From Oxalobacteraceae sp. CFBP 8761 (GTDB lineage Bacteria > Pseudomonadota > Gammaproteobacteria > Burkholderiales > Burkholderiaceae_D): a stretch of 64,000 bases of DNA. Position numbers and translations under genes: made by a program. This document shows, in pieces, positions 24,077 to 34,176 of this stretch. The notes under the pieces are model-generated. The model was not told the DNA's origin. It saw only the letters and a program-made list of their open reading frames with translations, and ran no database searches. The stretch is from the NCBI GenBank assembly GCA_014841595.1, contig JACYUE010000002.1, positions 372,001-436,000 on the forward strand, in the 5' to 3' direction. Numbering within the stretch: the stretch's first letter is position 1; the number at the start of each line of letters is the position of its first letter.

Positions 24077-26965
24077 ATGAGTCATTTCGAGCACCTCCGC
24101 AGTCACGCCATTCCTGCACTCCAGGCCACGATGGAAGAGTATGTCGCGCCGGCGTCCGGCGCGCGCCACATCCACCTGACCACCAGCGGCGCCGACATGG
24201 CGTTCCTGGTGGGCTTCCCCACCGTGCCCGACGCCAGCGATGGCCGCGCGCACATCCTCGAACACCTGGCGCTGTGCGGCTCGCAGCGCTATCCGGTGCG
24301 CGATCCGTTCTTTGCCATGCTGCGCCGCTCCACCGCGACCTTCATGAATGCGTTCACCTATGCCGACCGCACCGTGTATCCGTTCGTCAGCACCGACGAA
24401 AACGATTTCTACAACCTGCTCGACGTGTACCTCGACGCCGCCTTCTTCCCGAAGCTCGACTACCTGAACTTCCTGCAAGAGGGCTGGCGCTACACGCTCA
24501 CCGATGGCGTGCTGGGTTACCAGGGCGTGGTCTTCAATGAAATGAAGGGTGCGTTCGCCGACCCGGGCCACGCGCTGTACAAGGGCCTGACCTCGACGAT
24601 CCTGACCGGCACCACCTACGAGGTCGATTCGGGCGGCGATCCGCTGGCCATTCCCGAGCTCACGCACCAGATGCTCAAGGACTTCCACGCCAGCCATTAC
24701 CATCCGTCGCAGGCGGTCTTCATGACGGCCGGGCCATTGCCTGCTGCTGCGGTCCAGGCCCGCATCGCCGAGCGCGTGCTGGCGCGTCAGATCGATGTCT
24801 CGGCGCGGCGCGTCCCGCAACTGGCCAGCGCCTTCGCGGCGCCGCAGCGCAATACCGTGCGCATTCCGTCGCAGCAGGGCCGCGACAACGAATTCGGGCT
24901 GCAAATGACGTGGCTGATGGGCGAGTCGGCGATCCCGAAAGTGGCGTTTGAAGCGAGCCTGCTGTCGGCCGGCCTGCTGGGCGACGCCGCCGCACCGTTG
25001 ATGAAGGCGATGGAGACGGCGGGTTACGGCCGGCCGTCGGGCTTCAATGGCCATGACGATAGCGCCCGCCAGATGCTGTTCCATGTCGGCATGGAAGGCC
25101 TCACCGAAGCCCAGGCACCCATGGCCGAAGCGCTGATCTGGGCCACGCTGGAGCAGGTGGCCGAGCAGGGCGTGGAGCACGCCACGCTGCAGGCTGCGCT
25201 GCGCGACCTGAAATACCAGCAGCGCAACACCCGCAGTGGCAGCATGCCGAATGTGCTCGAGCGCCTCTTGATCGCGCTGCCGGTCGCGATGCGCGACGGC
25301 GACGTCGTGACTGCCTTCGACAGCGATGCGATCCTGCAGGCGATGGAAAGCGATATCGCCGATCCCGCCTACTTCAAATCGCTCGTGCGTAACCTGTTGA
25401 CGTCGCCTGGCCGCCTGGTCTCGACCATCGTGCCGGACGCCGCCTATTTTTCTGACCGTGACGCCGTGGAAAGCGCGCGCCTGGCGCAGGCCTCGGCCCA
25501 GCTGACCGACGCCGACCGCGCGCGCATCGCGGCCGATACCGTGGCCCTCGAAGCGCACCAGAAAACAGCGTTCGATTCGCAGGTGCTGCCGCGCATCCGG
25601 CCCGGCGACGTGAGCACGCAGCCGCGCGCCTTGCCCGCGTTTGCACCGACCGCCGACGACATCCACGCGTTCAGCATCGGTTCGAACGGCATTTCGTCGG
25701 CCAGCATCGTGTATGACGTGTCGGCCATCCCGGCCGCCGACTGGCCATGGCTGGCGCTGTACACGCAGCTGCGCGACGATCTCGGCCTGGAGGGACAGGA
25801 CTACGCCGATGCCGGCGCCTGGCGCCAGCGCATGGTGCCGTCATTTGGCTTCGACCTGCAGCCGTTCCAGATGCCGGACGGCGCGCTGCGCATTGACCTG
25901 ACGGTATCGGCCAACGCCCTGCGCGAGGAGCATGCCAACATCGTCGCGGTGCTCGACGCCTACATGGCCCGACCACGTTTCGACGAGGCCGTGCGCCTGC
26001 GTTATCTGCTCGAGCGCAAGGTAGAAAACACGCTGGACGATCTGGCGCAGGCCGGCAGCCACTATGCGTCCATGGCCGTGAGCGCGCCGCTGGCGCAGGT
26101 GCGGCGCTTCCAGGACGCCATTGCCGGACCGACGGCGCTGGCATTCAACGCGCGCCTGAAAACCCTGGCCGCAACGCCGGAAGGCGTGGCGCAGGTCGCG
26201 GCTGAACTGGCGCGCATCCACGCTGCCATCGTGGCGCAGCGCCCGAGCATCTTGTGCGCCGGTAGTGGCGACGATGGCCATGACCTGGCGCGCCTGCTGG
26301 CGGCGGCCTGGCCCACGTCCGGCGCCACCACGGGTGCAGCTGTGGCACCTGGCGAGGCTGCAGAAGCCGCGCCACAAGCCCCGGCGAATGTCGCGCTGCA
26401 CGCGGCAGGCCAGGTCAATCACTGCAATATCGCATGGGCAGTGCCGATGTCGCACGACGATGACGCCGGCGCCCTGAGCGTGGCTGCCGAGCTGTTCACC
26501 AACCAGGTGCTGCACACGGCGCTGCGCGAAGCGGGTGGCGCGTATGGCGGCAGCGCCTCGTATGCAGGTGATTCGGGTGTGTTCTCGATGGCCTCGTTCC
26601 GCGACCCGCGCCTGGCGGCCACCTACCGCGATTTCGACGCGGCAGTCGACACCATCCTGGCGTCCGACTACAGCGACGAGCAGGTTGAAGAAGCCATCAT
26701 CGGCGTCATCAAGAAGCTCGACAAGCCGGAAGCCCCATGGGATGCGGTGCGCCTGGGCTGGCGCATGTACCGGCGTGGCACCGACATGGCCACGCGCGAG
26801 CGTTTCCGTCAGGGTGTGCTCGGCTGTACGCAGGCGCAGGTCAAGGCGGTGGTGCAGAAGTATCTGAAGAACGGCACGGCGAGCCGCGCGGCGTTCGCCG
26901 GCAATACCGAGCAGGATCTGGGCGGCCTGGCCGTGGTGGATCTGTCGGTGCTGGCTGGCGCTTGA
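24077..26965 (+). CDS. M16C (PreP/Cym1-like) insulinase-family zinc metallopeptidase
   Basis: The 962-aa protein has the inverted zinc motif HILEH near residue 60, with the distal Glu in GVVFNEMKGAFAD. Nearby lies the conserved RDPFFAMLRRSTATFMNAFTY region, diagnostic of the M16C presequence-protease branch. Four homologous M16 domains fill the length; the C-terminal one contains GGAYGGSASYAGDSGVFSMAS. Such enzymes enclose and degrade unfolded peptides up to about 60-70 residues. There is no signal peptide, so it should act in the cytoplasm. ATG 24077 begins the family N-terminus; an upstream ATG at 24014 is in frame but adds residues without similarity. The long palindrome at 27018-27060 is its likely terminator. 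Confidence 0.88.
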   Translation: MSHFEHLRSHAIPALQATMEEYVAPASGARHIHLTTSGADMAFLVGFPTVPDASDGRAHILEHLALCGSQRYPVRDPFFAMLRRSTATFMNAFTYADRTVYPFVSTDENDFYNLLDVYLDAAFFPKLDYLNFLQEGWRYTLTDGVLGYQGVVFNEMKGAFADPGHALYKGLTSTILTGTTYEVDSGGDPLAIPELTHQMLKDFHASHYHPSQAVFMTAGPLPAAAVQARIAERVLARQIDVSARRVPQLASAFAAPQRNTVRIPSQQGRDNEFGLQMTWLMGESAIPKVAFEASLLSAGLLGDAAAPLMKAMETAGYGRPSGFNGHDDSARQMLFHVGMEGLTEAQAPMAEALIWATLEQVAEQGVEHATLQAALRDLKYQQRNTRSGSMPNVLERLLIALPVAMRDGDVVTAFDSDAILQAMESDIADPAYFKSLVRNLLTSPGRLVSTIVPDAAYFSDRDAVESARLAQASAQLTDADRARIAADTVALEAHQKTAFDSQVLPRIRPGDVSTQPRALPAFAPTADDIHAFSIGSNGISSASIVYDVSAIPAADWPWLALYTQLRDDLGLEGQDYADAGAWRQRMVPSFGFDLQPFQMPDGALRIDLTVSANALREEHANIVAVLDAYMARPRFDEAVRLRYLLERKVENTLDDLAQAGSHYASMAVSAPLAQVRRFQDAIAGPTALAFNARLKTLAATPEGVAQVAAELARIHAAIVAQRPSILCAGSGDDGHDLARLLAAAWPTSGATTGAAVAPGEAAEAAPQAPANVALHAAGQVNHCNIAWAVPMSHDDDAGALSVAAELFTNQVLHTALREAGGAYGGSASYAGDSGVFSMASFRDPRLAATYRDFDAAVDTILASDYSDEQVEEAIIGVIKKLDKPEAPWDAVRLGWRMYRRGTDMATRERFRQGVLGCTQAQVKAVVQKYLKNGTASRAAFAGNTEQDLGGLAVVDLSVLAGA

Positions 26966-27017
26966 TGGCGGTTCGCCGATGGCAGGGGGCTGTCGTCGGT
27001 CGCTGCTGGTAATACTG

Positions 27018-27060
27018 ATTCCCTATTAAAATAGTTTAAATACTATATTTAATAGGGAAT
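27018..27060. terminator. Long AT-rich perfect palindrome, probable terminator after the M16 gene
   Basis: ATTCCCTATTAAA (27018-27030) pairs perfectly with TTTAATAGGGAAT (27048-27060). The inner ATAGT/ACTAT extends this to an 18-bp stem with a single bulged A and a 6-nt loop. TTTCTTTTTG follows on the plus strand. It works on paper as a terminator, but its AT content is far below the genome average, so a transposed or regulatory origin is possible. Confidence 0.55.
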
Positions 27061-27264
27061 TTCTTTTTGTATATTCGGCAGGTGCAATGCCTGCTGTCGG
27101 ATTCAGTTATCCTGATTTTTTTTCGCTATTCCGATGCATTGACGGCACGCAGAATCCAATCGGGAGGTCCTGCATATCATCCAATGGTATTGCGCATACG
27201 CGCGGGATGTTTTGAAGCTTTTCTCAATTAAATATCTGCACGGATAATGTAAGTGGGATACGCC

Positions 27265-28281
27265 ATGAAACTGTTTGAACCATTGGATATTCTGCCGGAT
27301 ATCGCGCATGTAATCGATCATGACGCCAGATCGCCATCTGGCGCTGTTCAGTCTTGTAAAACCAGGACACCGCGTATCAGTCTCAAGCAATGGAACATGT
27401 TTCACGCGGTAATTGAGTTCGATGGTTTCGATGGCGCCGCCGATCAATTGCACGTGACCCAGTCGACCGTCAGCCATGCCGTTGCCAAGCTGCAAGAGCA
27501 ACTGGGCGTCGCGCTACTGGAACTGAAAGGGCGCAAAGCGCAGATCACCGCCGCTGGCCAATGTTTACTGGAAAGGTCGCGCGAATTGGTCAGGCAGGCC
27601 AACGCGCTCGAGGTGCTGGCCGACACGCTGCGCCATGGCTGCGGTCCGGACATCCGCGTGGCGATGGACCCCGGCTTTCCATCCGACCTGCTGATCCAGG
27701 CCGTGCGGCAGTGCTCGCCGTCGCTGCACGATCTGCGCCTGAGCGTCAGCGAAGTCACGCCCGACGGCGCGCGGCGCGTGCTGCATGCGGGCGAGGCCGA
27801 CATCGTCATCGGCGCGCAGCCGGTGCCGGGCTTTGCCGCCAGTTTTCTGTTCGAGGTCGAGCATATCGCCGTGGCGCATCCCGCCCATCCGCTGTTTTTG
27901 GGCAAGCGCGACATCACGCATGATGAGCTCAACACGCATTCTCAAATCGTCATCGCCCCGGCGCAACAGGGTGGCGGCGCCGGCATGGGCGAGGCGGTGC
28001 TGCCTCATCCCGGTTCCTGGCGTGTGTGCAATCCTGAGCGGGCCATCGGTATCCTGCGGCAGGGCGTGGGCTATGCGTGGTTGCCCAGGTTCCAGGTACA
28101 ACAGGCGCTCGACGCCCGGCACCTGCGCGCCTTGCCGCTGGCGGGCGCGCGCCATCACGGCTCACGCTTGTACCTGATGTGCGCACAGTCGGTGGCGGCG
28201 GGGTCGGTGGCCAGGCAATTTGCCGATGCGCTGCATGCTTGCAGCGCGCGCTGCCGCCAGGCAGATACGGGCCAGGCATGA
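27265..28281 (+). CDS. LysR-family regulator leading the exopolysaccharide locus
   Basis: The 338-aa protein has a LysR winged helix-turn-helix unusually far in (about residues 40-95: ISLKQWNMFHAVIEFDGFDG, then QLHVTQSTVSHAVAKLQEQL), so the N-terminus carries about 38 extra residues. The effector domain follows (DIRVAMDPGFPSDLLIQAV; DIVIGAQPVPGF; GVGYAWLPRFQVQQAL). The DNA-binding part resembles regulators such as CysB-type and alginate/EPS activators only generally. The ATG overlaps no other gene, but the stop overlaps the start of the Wzz-like gene by 4 bp (ATGA). Regulator and chain-length protein are therefore probably co-translated, and local control of the cluster is a fair inference. 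Confidence 0.85.
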   Translation: MKLFEPLDILPDIAHVIDHDARSPSGAVQSCKTRTPRISLKQWNMFHAVIEFDGFDGAADQLHVTQSTVSHAVAKLQEQLGVALLELKGRKAQITAAGQCLLERSRELVRQANALEVLADTLRHGCGPDIRVAMDPGFPSDLLIQAVRQCSPSLHDLRLSVSEVTPDGARRVLHAGEADIVIGAQPVPGFAASFLFEVEHIAVAHPAHPLFLGKRDITHDELNTHSQIVIAPAQQGGGAGMGEAVLPHPGSWRVCNPERAIGILRQGVGYAWLPRFQVQQALDARHLRALPLAGARHHGSRLYLMCAQSVAAGSVARQFADALHACSARCRQADTGQA

Positions 28282-29906
28282 AACGCGCTCTGCAGCCAAT
28301 GGCCACGCCGCTGTCGCGGCGCAGCAGAGAGGGCACGGAGTCCTCGGCGCTGCTCAGGGTCCGGCACGTGCTGCGCAACGGCTGGCTGATCGCAGCCGTG
28401 GGGTGCGCGATCGCGATCTTCGCCATTGCCGTTGCACTCAGTGTGAAGCCGGTCTATGAATCGAACATCCTGATCCAGATCACGCGCAACGCGCCGCCGT
28501 CGGCCGACGTGCAGACAGAAACCCCGGCCATTACCGAAATCGAGATCCTGCGTTCGCGCTCGATCCTGGCGCGGGTCGTGAATGCCCTGCACCTCGATAT
28601 CGCCGTCGAGCCGACCCTGTTTCCCGTCGTGGGCGCCTTCATCGCGCGCAGGAATCCAGGGTTGTCGGAGCCCGGCCTGTTCGGCGTCGGCGGCTATGTA
28701 TGGGGAAACGAGCAGGTGCGGGTGGACACCTTCAATGTGCCTGATGCGCTGCTGGACCAGCCCTTCCATCTGGTCGTCAGCGGCCCGGATAGCTATACGC
28801 TCAGCCAGCAAGAGGCGGGCATCCGGCTGCACGGCAAGGTTGGCCAGCGGCTGCACGCCAGGTTGCTTGCGGGGCCGCTGGACATCCTGGTCGCCCAAAT
28901 TCACGCCAGACCGGGCGCGGCGTTCACACTGTATCGAAGTCGCCAGGGGCAGGCGGTGGACAGGCTGCAACGGTCATTGGCGATCGCCGAGAAGGGCCGG
29001 CTGTCGAATGTGATCGGCGTGTCGCTGCAGGGCGCCAGGCCCGAGCTGGTCAGCCGGATCCTCAATGAAATCGGCGACCAGTATATCCAGCAGCAGACTA
29101 CCCAAAAAAACGACGAGGTGAAGAACCAGCTGGTGTTCTACGACCAGCAAGTCGCGCAAGCGCAACGCCGCATTCATGAACTCGATGCCAGGCTTGACGA
29201 ACTCCTGCAACAGCACGGTGCGTCCGACCTGAGCGAGGACGCACGTATCCTGGCCCAGCAATCGCTGGTGCTGCAGGCCGAACTCACGGCGAAGGAGCAG
29301 CAGAAAATCGCATTGTCGGGCCGCGTTGGGGATCGGCATCCCGATATGCTGGTCGTGACGCGGCACATTGCCTCGATCCGCGGTGACCTGGCCGATATCG
29401 AGGCCAGGCGCAAGGGCTTTGGCGCAGCCCAGCAAGAAATACTGGCGGTTAATCGTGACAAGCTGGCGCACAGCCAGATGAGTTTTGAGCTGCTCAATAC
29501 ACGCCACAAGCTCGATGCATTGATGCTGTCCAATCACGTCAACGTGCGCGTTGTCGACCGGGCCCAGATACCGTTGCAGTCGGTCACGCTCGGCTTGCCG
29601 GTCATGCTCGTACTGGCTTGTCTGCTGGGCCTGGCAGGCGGTGTCGGCGCCTCGGTATTGAAAAATGCACTCGTGCGGCGCAAGCACCGGGGCGGGGCGA
29701 CCTGGGCCGTGCGGCGGCTCGCGATCGGTACGCAGGCGCCGCTGGACGACGGCAATATTGGCCCGCAAGACGCTGCGCCGCCCATTGCTGAGCAAGGCGA
29801 GGGCGCCGTCAACGCCGCCAGACGTGAGGCGCCAGCGGCTCCAGGACACGGTGAAGGGTCAGTCGACGCCGCAAGGGGCGGGGCACCGACGACGACCGTG
29901 CGGTAG
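28278..29906 (+). CDS. Wzz/GumC-like chain-length determinant without kinase domain
   Basis: The 542-aa inner-membrane protein has a first helix around residues 36-60 (WLIAAVGCAIAIFAIAVAL), a Wzz domain (VYESNILIQITRNAPPS; ILRSRSILARVVNAL), a long coiled coil (about 290-420, with QQQTTQKNDEVKNQLVFYDQQ and the GNVR-like region) and a second helix (about 455-478, LGLPVMLVLACLLGLAGG). In EPS systems such polysaccharide co-polymerases set chain length. No tyrosine-kinase Walker motifs follow the second helix. Instead there is an extended tail with two approximate repeats, EQGEGAVNAARREAP and GHGEGSVDAARGGAP. The start overlaps the LysR stop by 4 bp. Confidence 0.87.
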   Translation: MKRALQPMATPLSRRSREGTESSALLRVRHVLRNGWLIAAVGCAIAIFAIAVALSVKPVYESNILIQITRNAPPSADVQTETPAITEIEILRSRSILARVVNALHLDIAVEPTLFPVVGAFIARRNPGLSEPGLFGVGGYVWGNEQVRVDTFNVPDALLDQPFHLVVSGPDSYTLSQQEAGIRLHGKVGQRLHARLLAGPLDILVAQIHARPGAAFTLYRSRQGQAVDRLQRSLAIAEKGRLSNVIGVSLQGARPELVSRILNEIGDQYIQQQTTQKNDEVKNQLVFYDQQVAQAQRRIHELDARLDELLQQHGASDLSEDARILAQQSLVLQAELTAKEQQKIALSGRVGDRHPDMLVVTRHIASIRGDLADIEARRKGFGAAQQEILAVNRDKLAHSQMSFELLNTRHKLDALMLSNHVNVRVVDRAQIPLQSVTLGLPVMLVLACLLGLAGGVGASVLKNALVRRKHRGGATWAVRRLAIGTQAPLDDGNIGPQDAAPPIAEQGEGAVNAARREAPAAPGHGEGSVDAARGGAPTTTVR

Positions 29907-30261
29907 TGAGCTTGCCTGCAAATGCTTGCGCCCTCTGAACCGCGCTGTCGCCGCGCCCACGGCATCCCGGCGTGCACGTTTCTACTCCTGCGTCCTACCC
30001 CAGCCCGCCATCGTGGACGTATGTCGTTCGATATTTTCTAATGGATTGATCGCTAAAGAAACCAATCATAAAAATGCATCTGATGACGGAGGTGAGACGG
30101 TCAATGCATCGATATTTTCAACGTTTTTTTACTCGCCAATTTGCTAAAGTAAACACCAGTTTAAAGACGGCCTAAACGAATATCGTGCGTATCGATAACA
30201 TCGTCATTCTGAGCCGTGCATGTGCCTGTCGAACGTTTTTCAGATCAAAACGGAGGGCGTA
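29907..30261. other. Intergenic region before the WecA-like gene
   Basis: No gene is supported. The first 100 bp are GC-rich; the remainder is AT-rich (TTTTTTTACTCGCC, TTGCTAAAGTAAACACC) and probably holds the promoter of the main EPS operon. I could not pick a promoter with confidence, and found no JUMPstart/ops element (GGCGGTAG). Confidence 0.4.
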
Positions 30262-31467
30262 ATGGCGATAAAAAATTTTAATGATGTTGAATCCGTGTTG
30301 CCGCCTGAAGTAATGCTCCCGCTTCTCGAAACGTTTTTATTGGCATTGCTGGTCAGCTTGTTCATTTGCATGCTCAATATCCTCACCGAGCGTTGGCATG
30401 GCAGGTTTTCATTTGATATCGATGTCAATGGTATCCAGAAAGTTCACAAGAACATGGTTTCACGCACTGGTGGCGTGGCCATGGTGGCGGGCGTACTGGC
30501 CGTCCCGGCGTATGGTGCTCTGGTGGGCTATCCGCTAGCGCTGCAAACCGAAACAAACGCGCTCATTTTGCTGCTGTTGCTGGCAGCACTGCCAGCTTTT
30601 TTGGCCGGCATCGTCGAAGACCTGACCAAGCGAGTATCGGTCCGTCTCCGGCTGTGCGCCATTCTGACCAGCGCCGTGCTCGCCGCCTGGCTGGTGGAAG
30701 CGCATCTGCCGCGCCTGGATATCTGGGCGCTCGACGGCGTCCTGCACTGGCTTCCCGTATCGTTTGCCGTGACCGCGTTTGCAGTGGCCGGTGTCTCCAA
30801 TGCCATCAATATCGTCGACGGTTTCAACGGCGTCGCCGTTGGCACGATCGTCGTCATTCTTGCCGGCGCTGGGTTTCTGGCATGGCAGGCCGGGGATCCC
30901 ATCGTCACCCTGCTGGCCCTTGCCGGGATAGGTGCCACCATCGGCTTCCTGCTGCTCAATTACCCGACCGGCCGCCTGTTCATGGGCGACGGTGGCGCGT
31001 ATTTCATCGGCTTCTGGGCGGCAGAAGTGGCAGTTCTGACGATTGTGCGCAATCCCGGCATCAACGCTTGGCAGATTCTCGCCATCTACGCGTACCCGGT
31101 GATCGAGGTCCTGTTCAGCATGTATCGCCGAAAGTTCCTGCACAGCGCCCTGGTCGGTGCGCCTGACCGCCTGCATCTGCACTCGCTGTTTTACCGCCGC
31201 GTTGCCTGCAACAAGATCCGCGTCGTCCGCTACACATGGCGCCGCAATGCGGGCGTGGCCTGCTTCGTCACCGCCTGGCTCAGCGCCGCGACGATTGCCG
31301 CCGTGCTGCTCGGCGATACCGTGCCCGCTGCGGTGGCGCTGGTCCTGGCGCAGATGGTGATCTACGTGGCGGTCTACATGCGCCTCGTGCGAGGCCATTG
31401 GGGGCGCTGCCGCCGCCCCGCCGTCATTCTCGGTCTGCGGCCCCAGCCCAGAAGCAGGGCGGTCTGA
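30262..31467 (+). CDS. WecA/MraY-family undecaprenyl-phosphate sugar-1-phosphate transferase
   Basis: The 401-aa membrane protein should start repeat-unit assembly by moving a sugar-1-phosphate from a UDP-sugar to undecaprenyl phosphate. The family motifs are there: the early [15 protein letters not shown] loop, the acidic pair in [28 protein letters not shown] with the catalytic Asp, [12 protein letters not shown], and a C-terminal loop with [12 protein letters not shown], which corresponds to the His-rich substrate loop of WecA. About eleven membrane helices are visible. The ATG follows GGAGG at a 5-nt spacing. It is the first enzyme of the locus and is followed by the epimerase gene 65 bp downstream. 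Confidence 0.9.
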   Translation: MAIKNFNDVESVLPPEVMLPLLETFLLALLVSLFICMLNILTERWHGRFSFDIDVNGIQKVHKNMVSRTGGVAMVAGVLAVPAYGALVGYPLALQTETNALILLLLLAALPAFLAGIVEDLTKRVSVRLRLCAILTSAVLAAWLVEAHLPRLDIWALDGVLHWLPVSFAVTAFAVAGVSNAINIVDGFNGVAVGTIVVILAGAGFLAWQAGDPIVTLLALAGIGATIGFLLLNYPTGRLFMGDGGAYFIGFWAAEVAVLTIVRNPGINAWQILAIYAYPVIEVLFSMYRRKFLHSALVGAPDRLHLHSLFYRRVACNKIRVVRYTWRRNAGVACFVTAWLSAATIAAVLLGDTVPAAVALVLAQMVIYVAVYMRLVRGHWGRCRRPAVILGLRPQPRSRAV

Positions 31468-31532
31468 CCGATGCGGCCTCGCCCACACCCAGCACATCCA
31501 TCCCATTTGCCACCCCTGACAGGAACCGGTCC

Positions 31533-32732
31533 ATGTCCAACTTCGACAATATCCAGAAGGCGCTGCGCGCGCATCCCCAGCGGTGGCTGATCACCGGCTG
31601 CGCGGGCTTCATCGGTTCCAATCTGCTTGAAACGCTGTTAAAGCTCGACCAGACCGTCGTTGGCCTGGACAATCTGTCGACCGGCTTTCAGCGCAACCTG
31701 GATGAAGTGCGCAGTCTTGTCACCGCCAGCCAATGGCAGCGCTTCACTTTCCTGCATGGAGATATCCGCGATCCGCACATGTGCCGGCTGGCCGTCGCCA
31801 ACGTCGACAAGGTGCTGCACCAGGCCGCGCTGGGTTCGGTGCCACGCTCGATTGCGGACCCGCTCGCTACCAACGACGCCAATATCAACGGCTTTCTTCA
31901 CATGCTGGTGGCGGCGCGCGATGCGCAGGTGACGTCGTTCGTGTATGCGGCGTCCAGTTCGACCTATGGCGACCACCCCGATCTGCCCAAGGTAGAAGAG
32001 CGCATCGGCAAGCCGCTGTCACCCTATGCGCTGACGAAGTACGTCAATGAGCTGTATGCCGACGTATTTTTCCGTTGCTACGGACTGCGCACCGTGGGGC
32101 TGCGTTACTTCAACGTGTTCGGCAAGCGCCAAGATCCAAACGGCGCCTATGCTGCCGTGATCCCGACATGGATCGCAGCGATGATGGCAGGTCGCCAGGT
32201 GCAGATTCATGGCGACGGCAACACGAGTCGCGACTTTTGCTATGTCGAGAATGCCGTGCAGGCGAATCTGCTGGCGGCGATGACGCCGGTCGAGGCAGGC
32301 AGTGCGGTCTATAACGTGGCCGTGAACGAAGCAACGTCGCTGAACCAGTTGTTCGCCTCCCTAAAAACTATTCTCACCACGCAGGGTGTAACGGCAATCA
32401 TGGAACCGTGTCACACCGCGTTTCGCGCCGGCGATGTGCGCCATTCGCGGGCGGATGTGAGCAAGGCCATGCGTGAACTCGGGTATGCGCCGGCTTACCG
32501 CATCGATGCCGGCCTCAAGGCGGCTGTGCCTTGGTATCGCAAGCACCTTGGCAATCCCACGCCGGGTGCGGGCGCTGTTGCCAGCGAATTTGCCGGCACG
32601 GTTGGGGACGAGTTTGTCAGCACGGTTGCGGACGAAGTCGCCGGCGCTGTTGCGGACCACGTTACCAGCACTGTTGCCAGCACTGGCGCCAGCATCGGCG
32701 CCAGTGATAAAGCCACGGCAGGCGTGGTGTAA
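31533..32732 (+). CDS. UDP-N-acetylglucosamine 4-epimerase-like SDR enzyme (WbpP/TviC type) with repeat tail
   Basis: The first 345 residues form an extended short-chain dehydrogenase. The NAD motif is [16 protein letters not shown], the catalytic Ser lies in [16 protein letters not shown], and YALTKYVNE holds the YxxxK pair. [21 protein letters not shown] and [16 protein letters not shown] are characteristic of the WbpP/TviC group, which makes UDP-GalNAc or its uronate. It probably supplies a sugar donor for the EPS. The last 45 residues are not part of the fold and contain four near-identical 8-residue units ([32 protein letters not shown]). The ribosome site is AGGA, 8 nt before the ATG. 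Confidence 0.88.
   Translation: MSNFDNIQKALRAHPQRWLITGCAGFIGSNLLETLLKLDQTVVGLDNLSTGFQRNLDEVRSLVTASQWQRFTFLHGDIRDPHMCRLAVANVDKVLHQAALGSVPRSIADPLATNDANINGFLHMLVAARDAQVTSFVYAASSSTYGDHPDLPKVEERIGKPLSPYALTKYVNELYADVFFRCYGLRTVGLRYFNVFGKRQDPNGAYAAVIPTWIAAMMAGRQVQIHGDGNTSRDFCYVENAVQANLLAAMTPVEAGSAVYNVAVNEATSLNQLFASLKTILTTQGVTAIMEPCHTAFRAGDVRHSRADVSKAMRELGYAPAYRIDAGLKAAVPWYRKHLGNPTPGAGAVASEFAGTVGDEFVSTVADEVAGAVADHVTSTVASTGASIGASDKATAGVV
32586..32681 (+). repeat. Four 24-bp in-frame tandem repeats in the epimerase tail
   Basis: Units at 32586, 32610, 32634 and 32658 encode [24 protein letters not shown] and HVTSTVAS. The unit is exactly eight codons, so gain or loss of copies would keep the frame. Confidence 0.8.
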
Positions 32733-32803
32733 ACCATGCCCACGCCGGCCAAGCATCTGCCGCAGGCGCTGACGATGTCGCCCAGCTGTGACGCGGAGGG
32801 CAA

Positions 32804-34159
32804 GTGAGTCTGCTCGATACGCTCGGCGCACGGTGCCGCATCGCCGATCCGCAGCATCTCGCGATTTTCCGCGGGCTGCTGACTGTGGCGCTGTTCACTC
32901 TGCTCGGCAAGCTGATGAGCGCGATGAAAGAAATGGCCGTCGCCTACCGCTACGGCCTTGCCGCCGAGGTGGATGCTTACCAGTTCGTGTACAACCTGGT
33001 GTCCTGGCCACTCGGCATCTGGGCCAGCGTGCTGACTGCAGTGCTCGTGCCGCTGGTGGCGCGCATGCGCGAGTCCATTCCGCAGGCGATCCCGCGTTTT
33101 CGCGCCGAACTGGCCGGTTTTACGCTAGTGCTGGGCATGACGCTGGCGCTGCTCGGGTGGCTGGGCATCGGCGCCTTGTTGCGGTTCGACCGCAGCGGCT
33201 TGCCGGCGCACTCGGCGCAGCTCGCCGCGATGGCGCTTCCCGGCCTGATCCTCATGCTGCCCCTGGGCCTGCTGGTCGCGCTGCTATCGACGTGGTTGCT
33301 TGCGGCGCAGCGCCACGTCAACACCTTGCTCGAATGCGTGCCAACGCTGTTCATTACAGCCGCAGTCCTGCTATTTGCTGGCGGCGGTATCAACCCCCTT
33401 GTCTGGGGCACGATTGCCGGCTGCGCCTGCCACCTGCTGGCGCTCCTGGCGCCGATGTCGAGGCGCCGCGAACTCGAAGCGCCTGTCTTCACCAGAGACT
33501 CTGCCCAGTGGCAATGGTTCTGGCAAGGCTTCGGCATCATGCTCGCTGGTCAGGCCTTGTTGAGCTTTACCGTGATTATCGATCAGTTTTACGCGGTTGG
33601 CCTCGGGACCGGGGCGCTCGCCACGCTGGGCTACGCGAATCGGGTGTTGTCGCTGATTCTCGGCCTGGCAGCCATCGCCGTTTCGCGCGCCACGCTGCCG
33701 GTGTTCTCGCAGGTCAGCGCCGATGCTGAAGGGCAGGTCTACCGTGTCGCCGTGTCGTGGGCGCGCCTGATGTTCGCCGGTGGGGTCGCCGTCATGCTGT
33801 TGAGCTATCTCGCCGCGCCGTGGGTGATACGGCTCCTGTTCGAGCGGGGGCAGTTCGGTGCCACCGATACGGCGCAGGTCGCCACGGTATTGCGCTACGG
33901 CTTGCCGCAGTTGCCCTTCTATTTTGCGTCGATGGTGCTGGTGAGCTACGCCCTCAGCCAGCGCCGCTACGGCTTGATTGCCTGGTCCGGCGTCATCGGC
34001 TGTGGCGGTAAGGTACTTGGCAACATCTTGTTGGTGCCACGTCTTGGCGTCAATGGCATCGCGCTGGCGACGATGGCGGTGTACGGTCTCAACGCGCTGT
34101 TCTTCTGGCTGGCGCTGCGGCGCCGGTCGCCACCACGGCGCCCTGCGCCGTGTCTCTGA
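32804..34159 (+). CDS. MurJ/MviN-like polysaccharide flippase
   Basis: The 451-aa membrane protein has about 14 helices and belongs to the MurJ branch of the MOP flippases: LLTVALFTLLGKLMSAMKEM at the N-terminus, YGLAAEVDAYQFVYNLVSWP, and ERGQFGATDTAQVATVLRYG, a segment typical of MviN/MurJ. In this cluster it probably flips the lipid-linked repeat unit, the job usually done by Wzx. The start codon is GTG with GGAGGG 6-7 nt upstream. It is followed by a GT4 gene after an 17-bp gap. The essential MurJ is presumably encoded elsewhere; this copy is assigned to EPS only by context. Confidence 0.85.
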   Translation: MSLLDTLGARCRIADPQHLAIFRGLLTVALFTLLGKLMSAMKEMAVAYRYGLAAEVDAYQFVYNLVSWPLGIWASVLTAVLVPLVARMRESIPQAIPRFRAELAGFTLVLGMTLALLGWLGIGALLRFDRSGLPAHSAQLAAMALPGLILMLPLGLLVALLSTWLLAAQRHVNTLLECVPTLFITAAVLLFAGGGINPLVWGTIAGCACHLLALLAPMSRRRELEAPVFTRDSAQWQWFWQGFGIMLAGQALLSFTVIIDQFYAVGLGTGALATLGYANRVLSLILGLAAIAVSRATLPVFSQVSADAEGQVYRVAVSWARLMFAGGVAVMLLSYLAAPWVIRLLFERGQFGATDTAQVATVLRYGLPQLPFYFASMVLVSYALSQRRYGLIAWSGVIGCGGKVLGNILLVPRLGVNGIALATMAVYGLNALFFWLALRRRSPPRRPAPCL

Positions 34160-34176
34160 ACGATGGAGCGCATCCA

